Source: JALYYC01 sp039922495 (lineage in GTDB: Bacteria; Chloroflexota; Dormibacteria; CF-121). From it: a stretch of DNA of 64,000 bases. The translations under genes were made by a program, and so were the position numbers. This document shows positions 50,296 to 59,223 of this stretch, piece after piece. Numbering within the stretch: position 1 is the first letter of the stretch; each line of letters starts with the position of its first letter. The stretch spans positions 34,060 through 98,059 of the forward strand of contig JBDTEO010000024.1 in NCBI GenBank assembly GCA_039922495.1, given 5' to 3'. The notes under the pieces were generated by a model that was not told the origin of the DNA, searched no databases, and saw only the letters and a list, made by a program, of their open reading frames with translations.

Positions 50296-51431
50296 GCTCG
50301 CACGGCCGCTCGGGGGCCTGGCGACGCTTGCGCGGATGGCCGTGGCCGTTCCTGTTGCTCATCGTGGGCGCCGCCGTCGCCAGTACCAGGCTCGTCGCGC
50401 CGGTATCGGTCCCCTCATCGATTGTCCTGGCGGTGTTTTTGCCACCGCTGCTCTTCGACGCCGGCTTCTCGATGGAGATGGCGGCGGTGCGGCGGGAGCT
50501 GCGCTGGATCCTGCTGCTTGGCCTCGCCGGCTCGGCCTTCGCCGCCGCGCTCACGGTCGCCATCCTGGTCGCCCTGCGCTTTCCGGTTGGGGAGGCGTTC
50601 CTCCTGGGGGCGGTGCTGGCGGCGACCGACCCCATCTCCGTGTTCGCCGCCCTGCGCCGGCTGCGAACGCCGCCCCGACTGCGCCTCGCCCTTGAAGGCG
50701 AAAGCCTCGTCAACGATGCCGTCGCGGTGGTGCTGTTTGCCATAGCGCTCGCCCTCAACCAGGGCGGGCGCACCGAGCCAATTGGATTGGCGGGCTTGTT
50801 CCTGCGGCAGACCGCCGTCGGGCTCGGTGTTGGCGCGTTGACGGGCGTCATGACGCGGCGCGCGCTCAGGATCCTGCCGGCGCGCGCCGACCTGCCGTTG
50901 ACGCTCGTCGCCTCCTACCTGGCCTACCTGGTCAGCGACCGCCTGGGCGGCAGCGGGCTGCTCAGCGTGATCGCCCTTGCACTCGTGCTCGGGACCGCCC
51001 CGCAATCGCCCGCGCATCACCGGATTCGGCGGTTCTGGCGGCAGCTCGGCTTCGTCATAGCGTGCATCGCCTTCTTGCTGGTCGGCTTGCAGGTTCGCGT
51101 CGAGGCCATCCTGGCGCTGGGGTTCCGACTGGTCCTCCTCGTCCTCACCATTTGGATCGCGCGCATCGTGATGGTGCTGGTCGTGACCGCCTCCGCCTCC
51201 CGCCTCTGGCCGTGGCGGCTTCGAGCCGCGCTCAGCTGGGCAGGACTGCGGGGCGCCCTGGCCCTTGCCCTTGCCCTCAGCATCCCGGCGGGCACGCCCC
51301 GGCGCGCGGAGGCCCTCGCTCTGGTCGTCGGCGTGGTCTTCGTATCGCTCGCCCTCCAGGGTCTCTCGCTCGGACCAGTCTTCGGTCGGCTTGGGGTCGC
51401 GGGATCGCAAGCCGCCCCGACGGTTGGCTAG
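50292..51431 (+). CDS. Na+/H+ antiporter, CPA1 family
   Basis: The 379-residue polytopic protein has about eleven helices. The first starts at WPWPFLLLIVGAAVAS. CPA1 motifs are FLPPLLFDAGFSMEMAAVRRE, GAVLAATDPISVFAALRRL (conserved TDP), ALEGESLVNDAVAVVLF with the ND ion-binding pair, and LSWAGLRGALALALALSIP. It exchanges Na+ or K+ for protons. No C-terminal cytoplasmic regulatory domain is present. GTG 50292 overlaps the cca stop as GTGA. Confidence 0.9.
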   Translation: MSSHGRSGAWRRLRGWPWPFLLLIVGAAVASTRLVAPVSVPSSIVLAVFLPPLLFDAGFSMEMAAVRRELRWILLLGLAGSAFAAALTVAILVALRFPVGEAFLLGAVLAATDPISVFAALRRLRTPPRLRLALEGESLVNDAVAVVLFAIALALNQGGRTEPIGLAGLFLRQTAVGLGVGALTGVMTRRALRILPARADLPLTLVASYLAYLVSDRLGGSGLLSVIALALVLGTAPQSPAHHRIRRFWRQLGFVIACIAFLLVGLQVRVEAILALGFRLVLLVLTIWIARIVMVLVVTASASRLWPWRLRAALSWAGLRGALALALALSIPAGTPRRAEALALVVGVVFVSLALQGLSLGPVFGRLGVAGSQAAPTVG

Positions 51432-51512
51432 GCCGGTGCTCTGGTAAAATCGCGGGGTCCGGCCGCGTCGGCGACGCTGGCTCATCGACGGCTCACCGGG
51501 GTTAGGGGAAGC

Positions 51513-51911
51513 ATGCTGCTCAGTCTTCGATTTTTGCGACGGATGGCCCGCGAGCTTCCCAGGTATGGCAAGCTCACCTATTGCCTCTACCGAGATCCGC
51601 GGGTGCCCCAGCGCAACAAGCTGGCGCTGGCGGCCGCGCTGGCCCTGATCATGAACCCGGCCGTCGATATCCCGCTGCGGTTTCCCGTCTTCGGCGAGTT
51701 GGATGCGATGGCCCTTTCGGTGCTGGCCGTGCGGATGTTCGTCGATCGGGCCCCGAAGGAGGTGGTGGCGGAACACCAGGAGCGAATTGCCCTTGGCACC
51801 AGCGTCTTCGACCAGGACCTGCGCCATGGCCAGGATGGCCTGCACACCCGTCTCGCCGAGCTGCGGGACCGGGGTCGGGTCGCGCTCCATCGGGGGAGGC
51901 CCGCCATATGA
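51513..51911 (+). CDS. DUF1232 family small membrane protein
   Basis: The 132-residue protein has the DUF1232 core: LPRYGKLTYCLYRDPRVPQRNKLALAAALALIMNPAVDIPLRF followed by a second helix in LDAMALSVLAVRMFVDRAP. DUF1232 proteins are small membrane proteins of unknown function. An extended -10-like TGGTAAAAT lies at 51442-51450, within the 81-base gap before the gene, and may be its promoter. It overlaps rplI as ATGA. Confidence 0.8.
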   Translation: MLLSLRFLRRMARELPRYGKLTYCLYRDPRVPQRNKLALAAALALIMNPAVDIPLRFPVFGELDAMALSVLAVRMFVDRAPKEVVAEHQERIALGTSVFDQDLRHGQDGLHTRLAELRDRGRVALHRGRPAI

Positions 51912-52354
51912 GAGTCGTGCTGACCGAGGATGTCAAAGGTACCGGCAAGGCGGGCGAGACAAAGGACGTCGCCGATGGCTACGCGCGAAACTATCTGTTG
52001 CCGCGCAAGCTGGCGCAGGCCGCCACCAGGGGCGCGGTCGAGCGCATCGATCGCCAACGAGCCACCGCGGTGCAACGCGAGCAGCGTGAGCTGGACGAGG
52101 CGCGCGCGCTGGCGACCCGCCTGTCCGCGGTCCAGGTGACCTTGAAGTTACGCGTGGGGAAGGACGGCAAACTCTTCGGGGCCGTGACTAACGCCGATGT
52201 CGCCTCTGCCCTCAAGCAGCAGCATGGGATGACGCTCGACCGCCGGAAGATCGAGTTTCCCGAGCCGGTCAAGGCGATGGGCCGGGCGACCGCCCAGGTG
52301 CGCCTCCATCGCGAGGTGAGCGCGGCCATTCCCCTGATGGTCACCTCTGCTTGA
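51908..52354 (+). CDS. rplI: 50S ribosomal protein L9
   Basis: The 148-residue protein has the L9 N-terminal domain (MRVVLTEDVKGTGKAGETKDVADGYARNYLLPRKLA), a central long helix rich in Arg, Glu and Ala, and the C-terminal domain (GKLFGAVTNADVASAL, LDRRKIEFPEPVKAMG). It binds 23S rRNA at the base of the L1 stalk. It lies before dnaB with a TTGA overlap, a common rplI-dnaB order. Confidence 0.96.
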   Translation: MRVVLTEDVKGTGKAGETKDVADGYARNYLLPRKLAQAATRGAVERIDRQRATAVQREQRELDEARALATRLSAVQVTLKLRVGKDGKLFGAVTNADVASALKQQHGMTLDRRKIEFPEPVKAMGRATAQVRLHREVSAAIPLMVTSA

Positions 52355-53724
52355 GAGTTGATGTAAGGAACGCGCCCGCCCCCACCGCGCCGGTGGCAAC
52401 GGGCGGACGGGTTCCGCCGCAGAACCTGGAGGCCGAAGCCTCGGTGCTCGGGTCGCTGATGCTGGACCGCAACGCGATCGTGCGGGTGGCCGACTTCCTT
52501 CGCCCCGAGGATTTCTACCTCGACAACCACGCGCAGGTTTTCCGCGCCGCGCTGAACCTCTATGACCGTGCCGACCCGATTGACCTGCTCACCCTCGCCG
52601 CGGAACTGGAGAAGATGCGAGTCCTCGAACGGATCGGAGGCCAGGCCTTTCTGGCGGAGCTGGAGAGTGGGGTGCCCACGGCGGCCAACGTCGAGTACTA
52701 CGGCCATTTGGTCGAGGAGGCCGCCACCAAGCGAAAGCTGATCGGCGCCGGCGCCAAAATCACCGCGCTCGGATTCGACGAGGCGACGCCGGCCGCCACC
52801 GCGTTGGACACCGCCGAGGGGGTCATCTTCAATATCGCGGAAGGCCGGATCACCCAGGACTTCGTCGCCCTCAAGGACATTCTCAAGACCACCTGGGACC
52901 AGATCGAGGCGATCCACAAGGACCAGAGCATCGTCTCCGGCGTCCCGAGCGGCTTCACCGACCTGGACGCCAAGACCGGCGGCTTTCAGAAGTCCGACCT
53001 GATCGTGATCGCGGCCAGGCCGGGGGTGGGCAAAACCTCCCTTACGCTCAATATCGCGCAGCATGCGTCGATCCAGTACAAGATCCCGGTCGCGATCTTC
53101 TCGCTCGAGATGTCAGAGCAGCAGCTCGTGACCCGCTTGCTCTGCAGCGAGGCGTCCGTCGACTCGTACCGGCTGCGCACCGGTCTGCTGAAGGACGCCG
53201 AATGGCCTCGCATCGCGCAGGCGATGGGCGCCCTGTCCGAGGCCCAGATCTACATCGATGACTCGCCGAACATCTCGGTGATGGAGATGCGGACCAAGGC
53301 GCGCCGGCTGAAGTCGGCCAACAATCTCGGCCTGATCATCGTCGACTACCTCCAGCTGATGCAGGGCCGCAACCAGGAAAACCGGGTCCAGGAAATTTCA
53401 GACATCTCCCGGTCCCTCAAGGGTCTTGCCCGCGAGCTGCAGATCCCGGTCATTGCCTGCTCGCAGCTGAGCCGCGAGCCGGAAAAGCGCAATGATCACC
53501 GGCCCCAGCTGGCGGACTTGCGGGAGAGCGGCTCGATCGAACAGGATTCGGACGTCGTCCTCTTCATCTATCGCGAGCGCTTCTACAACGACAATGTCGC
53601 CGAAGACAAGCGGAACATCGCCGAGATCATCATCGCGAAACACCGCAACGGCCCGACGGGCAAGCTCGAACTGATGTTCATCGACGAGCAGACCAAGTTC
53701 GTCAACCTGGAGCGGCGGCGCTGA
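52351..53724 (+). CDS. dnaB: Replicative DNA helicase
   Basis: A 457-residue DnaB. The N-terminal domain (PPQNLEAEASVLGSLMLDRNAI) is joined by a linker to the RecA-like ATPase with IVIAARPGVGKTSL (Walker A), FSLEMSEQQLVTRLLCSEA, LIIVDYLQLMQGR (Walker B), IPVIACSQLSR and LADLRESGSIEQDSDVVLFIYR. No intein interrupts it. The TTG at 52351 overlaps the rplI stop as TTGA. Essential for chromosome replication. Confidence 0.95.
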   Translation: MRVDVRNAPAPTAPVATGGRVPPQNLEAEASVLGSLMLDRNAIVRVADFLRPEDFYLDNHAQVFRAALNLYDRADPIDLLTLAAELEKMRVLERIGGQAFLAELESGVPTAANVEYYGHLVEEAATKRKLIGAGAKITALGFDEATPAATALDTAEGVIFNIAEGRITQDFVALKDILKTTWDQIEAIHKDQSIVSGVPSGFTDLDAKTGGFQKSDLIVIAARPGVGKTSLTLNIAQHASIQYKIPVAIFSLEMSEQQLVTRLLCSEASVDSYRLRTGLLKDAEWPRIAQAMGALSEAQIYIDDSPNISVMEMRTKARRLKSANNLGLIIVDYLQLMQGRNQENRVQEISDISRSLKGLARELQIPVIACSQLSREPEKRNDHRPQLADLRESGSIEQDSDVVLFIYRERFYNDNVAEDKRNIAEIIIAKHRNGPTGKLELMFIDEQTKFVNLERRR

Positions 53725-53727
53725 TTC

Positions 53728-55056
53728 GTGGTCACCATCCTGGTTGGCGGGCAGTGGGGCGATGAGGGAAAGGGGAAGATCATCGACCTGCTCACCGAGC
53801 AGGCGGACATGGTCATCCGCTCGCAGGGCGGGAACAATGCGGGCCACACGGTCGTCAACGCCGGGCAGGAGTTTCGCTTTCACCTGATCCCCTCGGGGAT
53901 CCTCTATCCGCAAACCACCTGCGTCATCGGCAATGGCGTCGTCCTCGACCCCCGGGTGCTCCTCGACGAGATGGACCAGGTCCAGTCCCGCGGGATCAGC
54001 ATCGACCGCCTGGTGATCTCAGACCGCGCGCACCTGATCATGCCCTGGCATCCCATCCTCGACAAGCTGGAGGAGGAGCAACGTGGGGACGACCGCTTAG
54101 GCACCACCTGGCGCGGCATCGGGCCCGCCTATGCGGACAAGATTCGACGCATCGGCTTTCGGGCCGGTGACCTCTTGAAGCCGCGATTCCTGGAGAAAAA
54201 GCTTGACTTCGTTCTGCGCAAGATCAAGAATCCGATCCTGCAGCAGCTCTACCAGGTGCCGGCCCTCGACGGCCGGGCGATCCTCGAGGAATACACGGCC
54301 TACGGCGAGCGCCTGGCGCGCCACATCACGGATATTTTTCCCCTGGTCCACGACGCCATGGCGCGTCGGGAGCGGATCCTGCTCGAAGGCGCCCAGGGAA
54401 GCATGCTCGACCTCGACTTCGGCACCTATCCCTATGTCACCTCCTCATCGCCCACCGCCGGCGGCGCGCTCACCGGCTCGGGCATTCCGCCGACCGCGGT
54501 GGATCTCACCATCGGGGTCTTCAAGGCGTACACGACGCGGGTCGGATACGGCCCGCTCCCCACCGAGTTGCTCGATGCGCTTGGCGAGCAGATGCGGGAG
54601 ATCGGCGTCGAGTACGGCACCACCACCGGTCGGGCTCGTCGCGTCGGCTGGTTTGATGCGGCCGTCGCCCGCTACAGTGTCGCCCTGAACGGCATTGGAT
54701 CGATCGCGCTGACCAAGCTCGATGTACTCGACCAGTTCGACCCGATCCGGATCTGCACCGGCTACCGGAGCAAGGGTGAGTTGCTCAGCTATCCGATGTC
54801 AAACATCAGCCATCTCAAGCACTGCGAGCCGGTGTACGAAGCGTTGCCTGGCTGGCGGACGCCGACCACGGATGCCCGGCGGCCCGAGGACCTTCCCGCG
54901 GCGGCGCGCCGGTATATCGAGCGATTGGCAGAGGTCAGCGGCGCGCCCGTGGACATCGTCTCGGTAGGGCCGGCGCGAGATCAGACCATCTGGATGAACG
55001 GCCGGGCCGGCTTAGCGGACGTGCGTCAGTGCGAACACGAGGCCAGCCGCCGCTAG
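53728..55056 (+). CDS. purA: Adenylosuccinate synthetase
   Basis: The 442-residue enzyme joins IMP and aspartate with GTP in AMP synthesis. It has GGQWGDEGKGKIIDLL, GGNNAGHTVV, GTTWRGIGPAYADKIRR, LLEGAQGSMLDLDFGTYPYVTSS, GVFKAYTTRVGYGPLPTEL and LTKLDVLDQFDPIRICTGY. GTG 53728 lies three bases after dnaB. The last 45 bases overlap the convergent RnfD-like gene, so the final residues are unusual compared with the conserved core. Confidence 0.95.
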   Translation: MVTILVGGQWGDEGKGKIIDLLTEQADMVIRSQGGNNAGHTVVNAGQEFRFHLIPSGILYPQTTCVIGNGVVLDPRVLLDEMDQVQSRGISIDRLVISDRAHLIMPWHPILDKLEEEQRGDDRLGTTWRGIGPAYADKIRRIGFRAGDLLKPRFLEKKLDFVLRKIKNPILQQLYQVPALDGRAILEEYTAYGERLARHITDIFPLVHDAMARRERILLEGAQGSMLDLDFGTYPYVTSSSPTAGGALTGSGIPPTAVDLTIGVFKAYTTRVGYGPLPTELLDALGEQMREIGVEYGTTTGRARRVGWFDAAVARYSVALNGIGSIALTKLDVLDQFDPIRICTGYRSKGELLSYPMSNISHLKHCEPVYEALPGWRTPTTDARRPEDLPAAARRYIERLAEVSGAPVDIVSVGPARDQTIWMNGRAGLADVRQCEHEASRR

Positions 55057-56373
55057 GTACCAGACGACCGACAGGACGGTCACCAGCCGCTTGGTGCCCA
55101 GCCCGAGCGTGGCGGTGGACCAGGTCATCAGCAGGCCGATCGGATTGACCAAGATCAAGGCCAGTCCCCACAGCAATCGATTGGACGCCGAGCTCGCCAG
55201 CGGCCCTCGTGGGGCAGCACTCCGCAGCTGGCGCACGAGGTCATTGGAATTCGTCGCCGTGTCGAAGCGCCGGCTGGGTGTGGGCGGGCGATGGAAGGTT
55301 CCGACGGTGGCAGGGGCCATCGCCATGGCCGGTTGCCGAATCTCCTGACGCAGGACCGGATTCGCAGCCGGGCGCGGGCCCGCCTGACCTGAGGCAACCG
55401 GGAGCGACCGAAGCGATCGACCGCCGGTCCCAGCGTGGGATCGGCTGCGGAGCACTGCGCGAACGCGCAGAAAGACGGTCACGATCAGGCTGATCGCCAG
55501 CAGGCTCTGCCAGGCGGCTTCCTGGCCCTGGCCGTAGCCGCGTAGCACCATGGTGAGCGCGCCCGCGGCCAACCCGAAGACGAAGGTGAAGGGCTCGGCC
55601 AGCAGGACCCGGCGGCGGTCCGCCGCGATCAATCCGGCGACGAATAACGCCGGCCCGGAGCTGAGCTGAAAGGCTACGTCGGAGCCGATCACGGCGGCCG
55701 GAATGGCCACGCCGGTCAGGAAGCCGAGGACGATCCCGAGCGAGATCTTGCGCGCATACCAGAGATAGATGAGACCCAGCAGGACGGCCCCGGCGGAGGT
55801 GGCGCCGAGCGGCCCGGGGACGTTGCCTACGTAGAGCTTCACCGGGTCCACGATGATCCGCAGCTGATACCACAACGTGAGCGGGTCGCCCAGTCGCCGC
55901 CCGTCAAACGGATTCACGAAGGTGACCCCGACTTGCCGCTCCGCGATGAAGAGCAGGCCGAAGACGATCAGCGCCGGATGCAACATGACGCGCTGCAGCT
56001 GCGGCCAGACGATGGTGTCGAGCAGCACGAAGATAATCACCGCGGTCGCGGTCAGCCACAGGGGGGTGCGAGGCGAGAGGAAGCAGGCAATCAGGAAGCT
56101 GGCCACCAGCGGGTGACTGGCCTTGTGGCCGACCCACGCGGGGAGGCCGAAGGTGAGGCGCCCGAGTTGCAGTGCCAGCAGGCAGACGACACCGGCGAGG
56201 AACGCCACGGCGAAAATCAACACCGCGTCCTGGCGGAAGAAGATCAGCCCCGCGGCGATCAGCGGCGCCAGCGCGAGCGCGTAGCCCAGGTCATAACTGA
56301 GCTGCTCCGGCTGCACCAGCAGCAGCTGCGGCACCGCCTGGAGCCGTCGCTGAAGCTGCCGCACGTTCCGCAT
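55012..56373 (-). CDS. RnfD/NqrB-family membrane protein (orphan)
   Basis: The 453-residue membrane protein has about ten helices in the first 330 residues (LAPLIAAGLIFFRQDAVLIFAVAFLAG, HPLVASFLIACFLSPRTPLWL, LHPALIVFGLLFIAERQ). It carries an RnfD/NqrB-like flavin site GPLGATSAG, in which the Thr of the GAT (about Thr192) would carry covalent FMN. A disordered Pro/Ala/Arg region follows, then two more helices at the C-terminus. No other Rnf or Nqr subunits are present. ATG 56373 is preferred over a longer upstream start. The 3' end overlaps purA by 45 bases. Confidence 0.62.
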   Translation of the reverse strand: MRNVRQLQRRLQAVPQLLLVQPEQLSYDLGYALALAPLIAAGLIFFRQDAVLIFAVAFLAGVVCLLALQLGRLTFGLPAWVGHKASHPLVASFLIACFLSPRTPLWLTATAVIIFVLLDTIVWPQLQRVMLHPALIVFGLLFIAERQVGVTFVNPFDGRRLGDPLTLWYQLRIIVDPVKLYVGNVPGPLGATSAGAVLLGLIYLWYARKISLGIVLGFLTGVAIPAAVIGSDVAFQLSSGPALFVAGLIAADRRRVLLAEPFTFVFGLAAGALTMVLRGYGQGQEAAWQSLLAISLIVTVFLRVRAVLRSRSHAGTGGRSLRSLPVASGQAGPRPAANPVLRQEIRQPAMAMAPATVGTFHRPPTPSRRFDTATNSNDLVRQLRSAAPRGPLASSASNRLLWGLALILVNPIGLLMTWSTATLGLGTKRLVTVLSVVWYLAAAGLVFALTHVR

Positions 56374-56482
56374 TGTAGTCGAGGTTTCGCCCGAATACGG
56401 CCCATTCCTGCACCGTGCGTCCAAATACGGAAAATCGGCGTAAGAAGGTCTGCTATCCTTGCACCGTTTGCGGGCACCCAAC

Positions 56483-57763
56483 GTGAGACGTTTCCTTCCA
56501 TGCATCCCACTCACGCTCATCCTGGTTGCCACCGGGGCGTTATGGAGCGCCACCCTTAGCGTCGCCGCCGATGCGCGCTGGGTCGCGACCGGCGCGCAGG
56601 CGCCGGGTCAGGCCGACAAGCCGGTCTGGTCCGTTGCCGTCTCGCGGGCGCATCCCGCCCTGCTGCTTGCCGCCACCCAGGGACGCGGCATCCTGCGGAG
56701 CGCCGATGCCGGGAGCACCTGGGTCTCGGTGACGCCGGCGGTCGACGCCGCCTGGGTCGTCCGGTTCGACCCGACCCAGCCAACCGTGGCCTACGCCGGC
56801 ACGCAGACCGACGGCTTCCTCAAATCGGTCGACGAGGGCAGGACCTGGACCGCGGCAAGCCAGGGCCTCCCGAGCGACGTGCGGTCGATCGACGTCATCG
56901 GCACGACGATCGTGGTCGGGACCGCACAGGGCGTCTATGACTCGACCGATGCGGGAGCGACCTGGCACGGGCTGGGGCTGAACGACCTGGACGTCTCGGC
57001 GGTCGGCCTGCTGGCCAAGCCGAATGGCTTCACGATCTTCGCGGGTGCCGACAACGGGAGCGCCTCGGCGGGGTACCTGCTGCAAAGCGAGGACGTCACC
57101 GGCAGCTGGCGCGTGATGAAATCAAGCGTGCCCGCCGACGCGACCGTCAGTGCCATCGCGGTCGGGCCCACAGCCTCCGGGGCGAGTCAGCCACCGGTTA
57201 TCGCCGGCACCTCGCAGGGATTGTTTCGAACAGACGACCGCGGCGCGACCTGGAGTCCGCTCAACGGACTGCCAACCGGCGACGTCAACCTGGTCCTCTT
57301 CAATCCCGCCAACGCCGACCAGATTTACGCCGGCAGTGATGCCGACCAGGGAAACGGCGGGGTCTTCCGCTCGCTTGACCGCGGCGCCAGCTGGACCAGC
57401 CTGGGCGCCGGCTTGCCGGCACGGCCGCGGGTCACCGCGCTCGCCTTGCAACCGCTCAATCCGCCGCAGGTCGTGACCGCCACCTGGAACCCCACGACCG
57501 GCCACGCCGGTGCCTATCGCATCCCGGACGCCGCCGCGTCGGTTAGCGGAGCCAACCCCTCGACCGCACCCTCCGCGACGGTGCGGGCGACCGTCTCGGC
57601 GCGGGCGACCGCCCAGCCGGTGGTACGGCCGCGGTCGGCCGGCCTGCCGACCATGTCCGCCTCCTACGTGGTCGCCCTGGCGGTGCTGGCCGCGATCGGT
57701 CTCTTTTACGCGCTGCGCCGCTGGCGCCTTCGCCGGGAGGATCGCCGCACCTACGCGCCCTGA
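56483..57763 (+). CDS. Secreted beta-propeller protein with BNR/sortilin-like repeats and C-terminal anchor
   Basis: The 426-residue protein starts with a signal peptide (MRRFLPCIPLTLILVATGALW). It continues with repeated BNR/Vps10-type blades: LRSADAGSTWVSV, LKSVDEGRTWTAA, YDSTDAGATWHGL, FRTDDRGATWSPL and FRSLDRGASWTSL (pattern S.D.G..W). A Ser/Thr/Ala-rich linker and a C-terminal transmembrane helix (SYVVALAVLAAIGLFYAL) with a basic tail follow. It is probably displayed outside the membrane. GTG 56483 was chosen because the signal peptide begins there; TTG 56459 is the longer option. It overlaps the convergent kinase gene by 13 bases. Confidence 0.82.
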   Translation: MRRFLPCIPLTLILVATGALWSATLSVAADARWVATGAQAPGQADKPVWSVAVSRAHPALLLAATQGRGILRSADAGSTWVSVTPAVDAAWVVRFDPTQPTVAYAGTQTDGFLKSVDEGRTWTAASQGLPSDVRSIDVIGTTIVVGTAQGVYDSTDAGATWHGLGLNDLDVSAVGLLAKPNGFTIFAGADNGSASAGYLLQSEDVTGSWRVMKSSVPADATVSAIAVGPTASGASQPPVIAGTSQGLFRTDDRGATWSPLNGLPTGDVNLVLFNPANADQIYAGSDADQGNGGVFRSLDRGASWTSLGAGLPARPRVTALALQPLNPPQVVTATWNPTTGHAGAYRIPDAAASVSGANPSTAPSATVRATVSARATAQPVVRPRSAGLPTMSASYVVALAVLAAIGLFYALRRWRLRREDRRTYAP

Positions 57764-59223
57764 GCGAGGGGCAGCCGGACGGTAAAGGCGGCGCCGCCGC
57801 CTGGCGCGGTGGAGGCCTCGATCCGCCCGCCGTGGGCCTCGACGATCGACCGCGCGATCGCCAGGCCTAATCCCGAGCCTCCCGCATCTCGCTCGCGCGC
57901 CTTCGTGCCCCGATAGAAGCGCTCGAACACGTGCGGCAGATCCTCGCGCGCGATGCCCGGCCCGGCGTCCTCGACGCGAATGACCGCCATGCCCGACTCG
58001 CGAATCGCGCTCCATCGCTGCGCCGCGGCCGGCGCGTACTTGACCGCGTTCAGGGCCAGGTTGGCGACGACCTGCTTGAGGGCCTCGGGGTCGACCTCGA
58101 CGCGGAGCCCGGCTTCGAACGCCCGGGAGGTGGTCACCCCATGGGCTTTCAGGTTCAGCTCGTCGAGCGCTTCGTTGAGCCAGCGGTCAACGGTGACCGG
58201 CCGCCGGTTCGCGGCCGGCTGCGACTCGAAGCGGGTCAGCGCCAGGAGGTCGTTGACGAGCCGCGTCATGCGCAGGCTTTCCATCCGCATTGCCGTAAGC
58301 GAGCTCTGCAGGAGATCGTGATCGACCGCCGGTCGGCGGCTGAGGACGTCGATGTACCCGGCAATCGACGTCAGCGGTGTCCGGAGTTCGTGCGAGGCAT
58401 CGCCGACAAACTGCCGCATCCGCTCTTCGGAGCGGCGCCGGAGTTCGAAGGCCTGCTCGATCCCGGCGGCCATCTTGTTGAAGGCGAGCGCCAGGGTGCC
58501 GATCTCGTCCGCACTATTCGGGACCGGAACCCGCTGCTTGTAGTCGCCGGCGGCGAGCGCTCCCGCGCTCGACGACATGTGTTCCAGCGGTTGGAGCGCT
58601 CGACCGACGATCAGCGGGCTCAGAGCGATTGCGAGCAGCAGCGCGATGACGGAGCCGGCCAGGACGACCGCGCGGTCCAGTCGCAGAGTGCGATCGATGT
58701 CGTCCGTCGGAATCGCGAGCTGGGCCACGCCGACTGGCCTGGTGCCGTTCCTGATGACGTTGAGGACCACCAGGTACGGCGGCGAGCCGTCAAGGGTCGA
58801 CCCGAGATAGTACGGTTGCGGTTTCTGCCGGATCGCCTGGAGGTAATCCTGCGTTCGCAGGGTCGGCGGCGTTCCGGCCGGCGTCAGGGTCGCGGGCGCC
58901 GCGGCCACCAGGCCGCCGTTCAGGTCGAAGATGGCGGCGGAGACCCGGCGCGACCGGAGCTCAGTGGCGAACTGCTGGGAAAGAAGAAGCGCCCGAATCG
59001 GCGTCACCCCGGGACGGGTCGCCACTTGCCTGCGGAAGGCCTGGGCGACGGCGGTGTATTCGCTGATGAGGACGTCGGCATTACTGCGAAGGAGGACCTC
59101 CCGGGCGGCCAGGTACTGCGCCACCCCGAGCAACAGCAGCAGGACCAACAGCAGGCCGACGTAGAGGCCGGTCAGGCGCCAGCGGAGCGATCGGAAGCGC
59201 GACGGAATGCGTCGCGACGTCAT
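57751..59223 (-). CDS. Membrane sensor histidine kinase (OmpR-partner type)
   Basis: The 490-residue kinase has two transmembrane helices (YVGLLLVLLLLLGVAQYLAA and AVVLAGSVIALLLAIALSPLIVG) around an extracytoplasmic sensor of about 145 residues. A HAMP domain follows, then HisKA with His278 in FVGDASHELRTPLTSIAGY, and HATPase with NLALNAVKYAP, VEDAGPGIA, VFERFYRG and GGSGLGLAIARSIVEAHGG. The start at ATG 59223 overlaps the response-regulator stop (ATGA). The longer frame upstream is inside the regulator gene. Confidence 0.93.
   Translation of the reverse strand: MTSRRIPSRFRSLRWRLTGLYVGLLLVLLLLLGVAQYLAAREVLLRSNADVLISEYTAVAQAFRRQVATRPGVTPIRALLLSQQFATELRSRRVSAAIFDLNGGLVAAAPATLTPAGTPPTLRTQDYLQAIRQKPQPYYLGSTLDGSPPYLVVLNVIRNGTRPVGVAQLAIPTDDIDRTLRLDRAVVLAGSVIALLLAIALSPLIVGRALQPLEHMSSSAGALAAGDYKQRVPVPNSADEIGTLALAFNKMAAGIEQAFELRRRSEERMRQFVGDASHELRTPLTSIAGYIDVLSRRPAVDHDLLQSSLTAMRMESLRMTRLVNDLLALTRFESQPAANRRPVTVDRWLNEALDELNLKAHGVTTSRAFEAGLRVEVDPEALKQVVANLALNAVKYAPAAAQRWSAIRESGMAVIRVEDAGPGIAREDLPHVFERFYRGTKARERDAGGSGLGLAIARSIVEAHGGRIEASTAPGGGAAFTVRLPLAQGA

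Noticed and set aside
50415..51890. 491-codon minus-strand frame across the antiporter gene
   Set aside because: Gln/Arg/Gly-rich shadow; the opposite strand encodes conserved CPA1 motifs.
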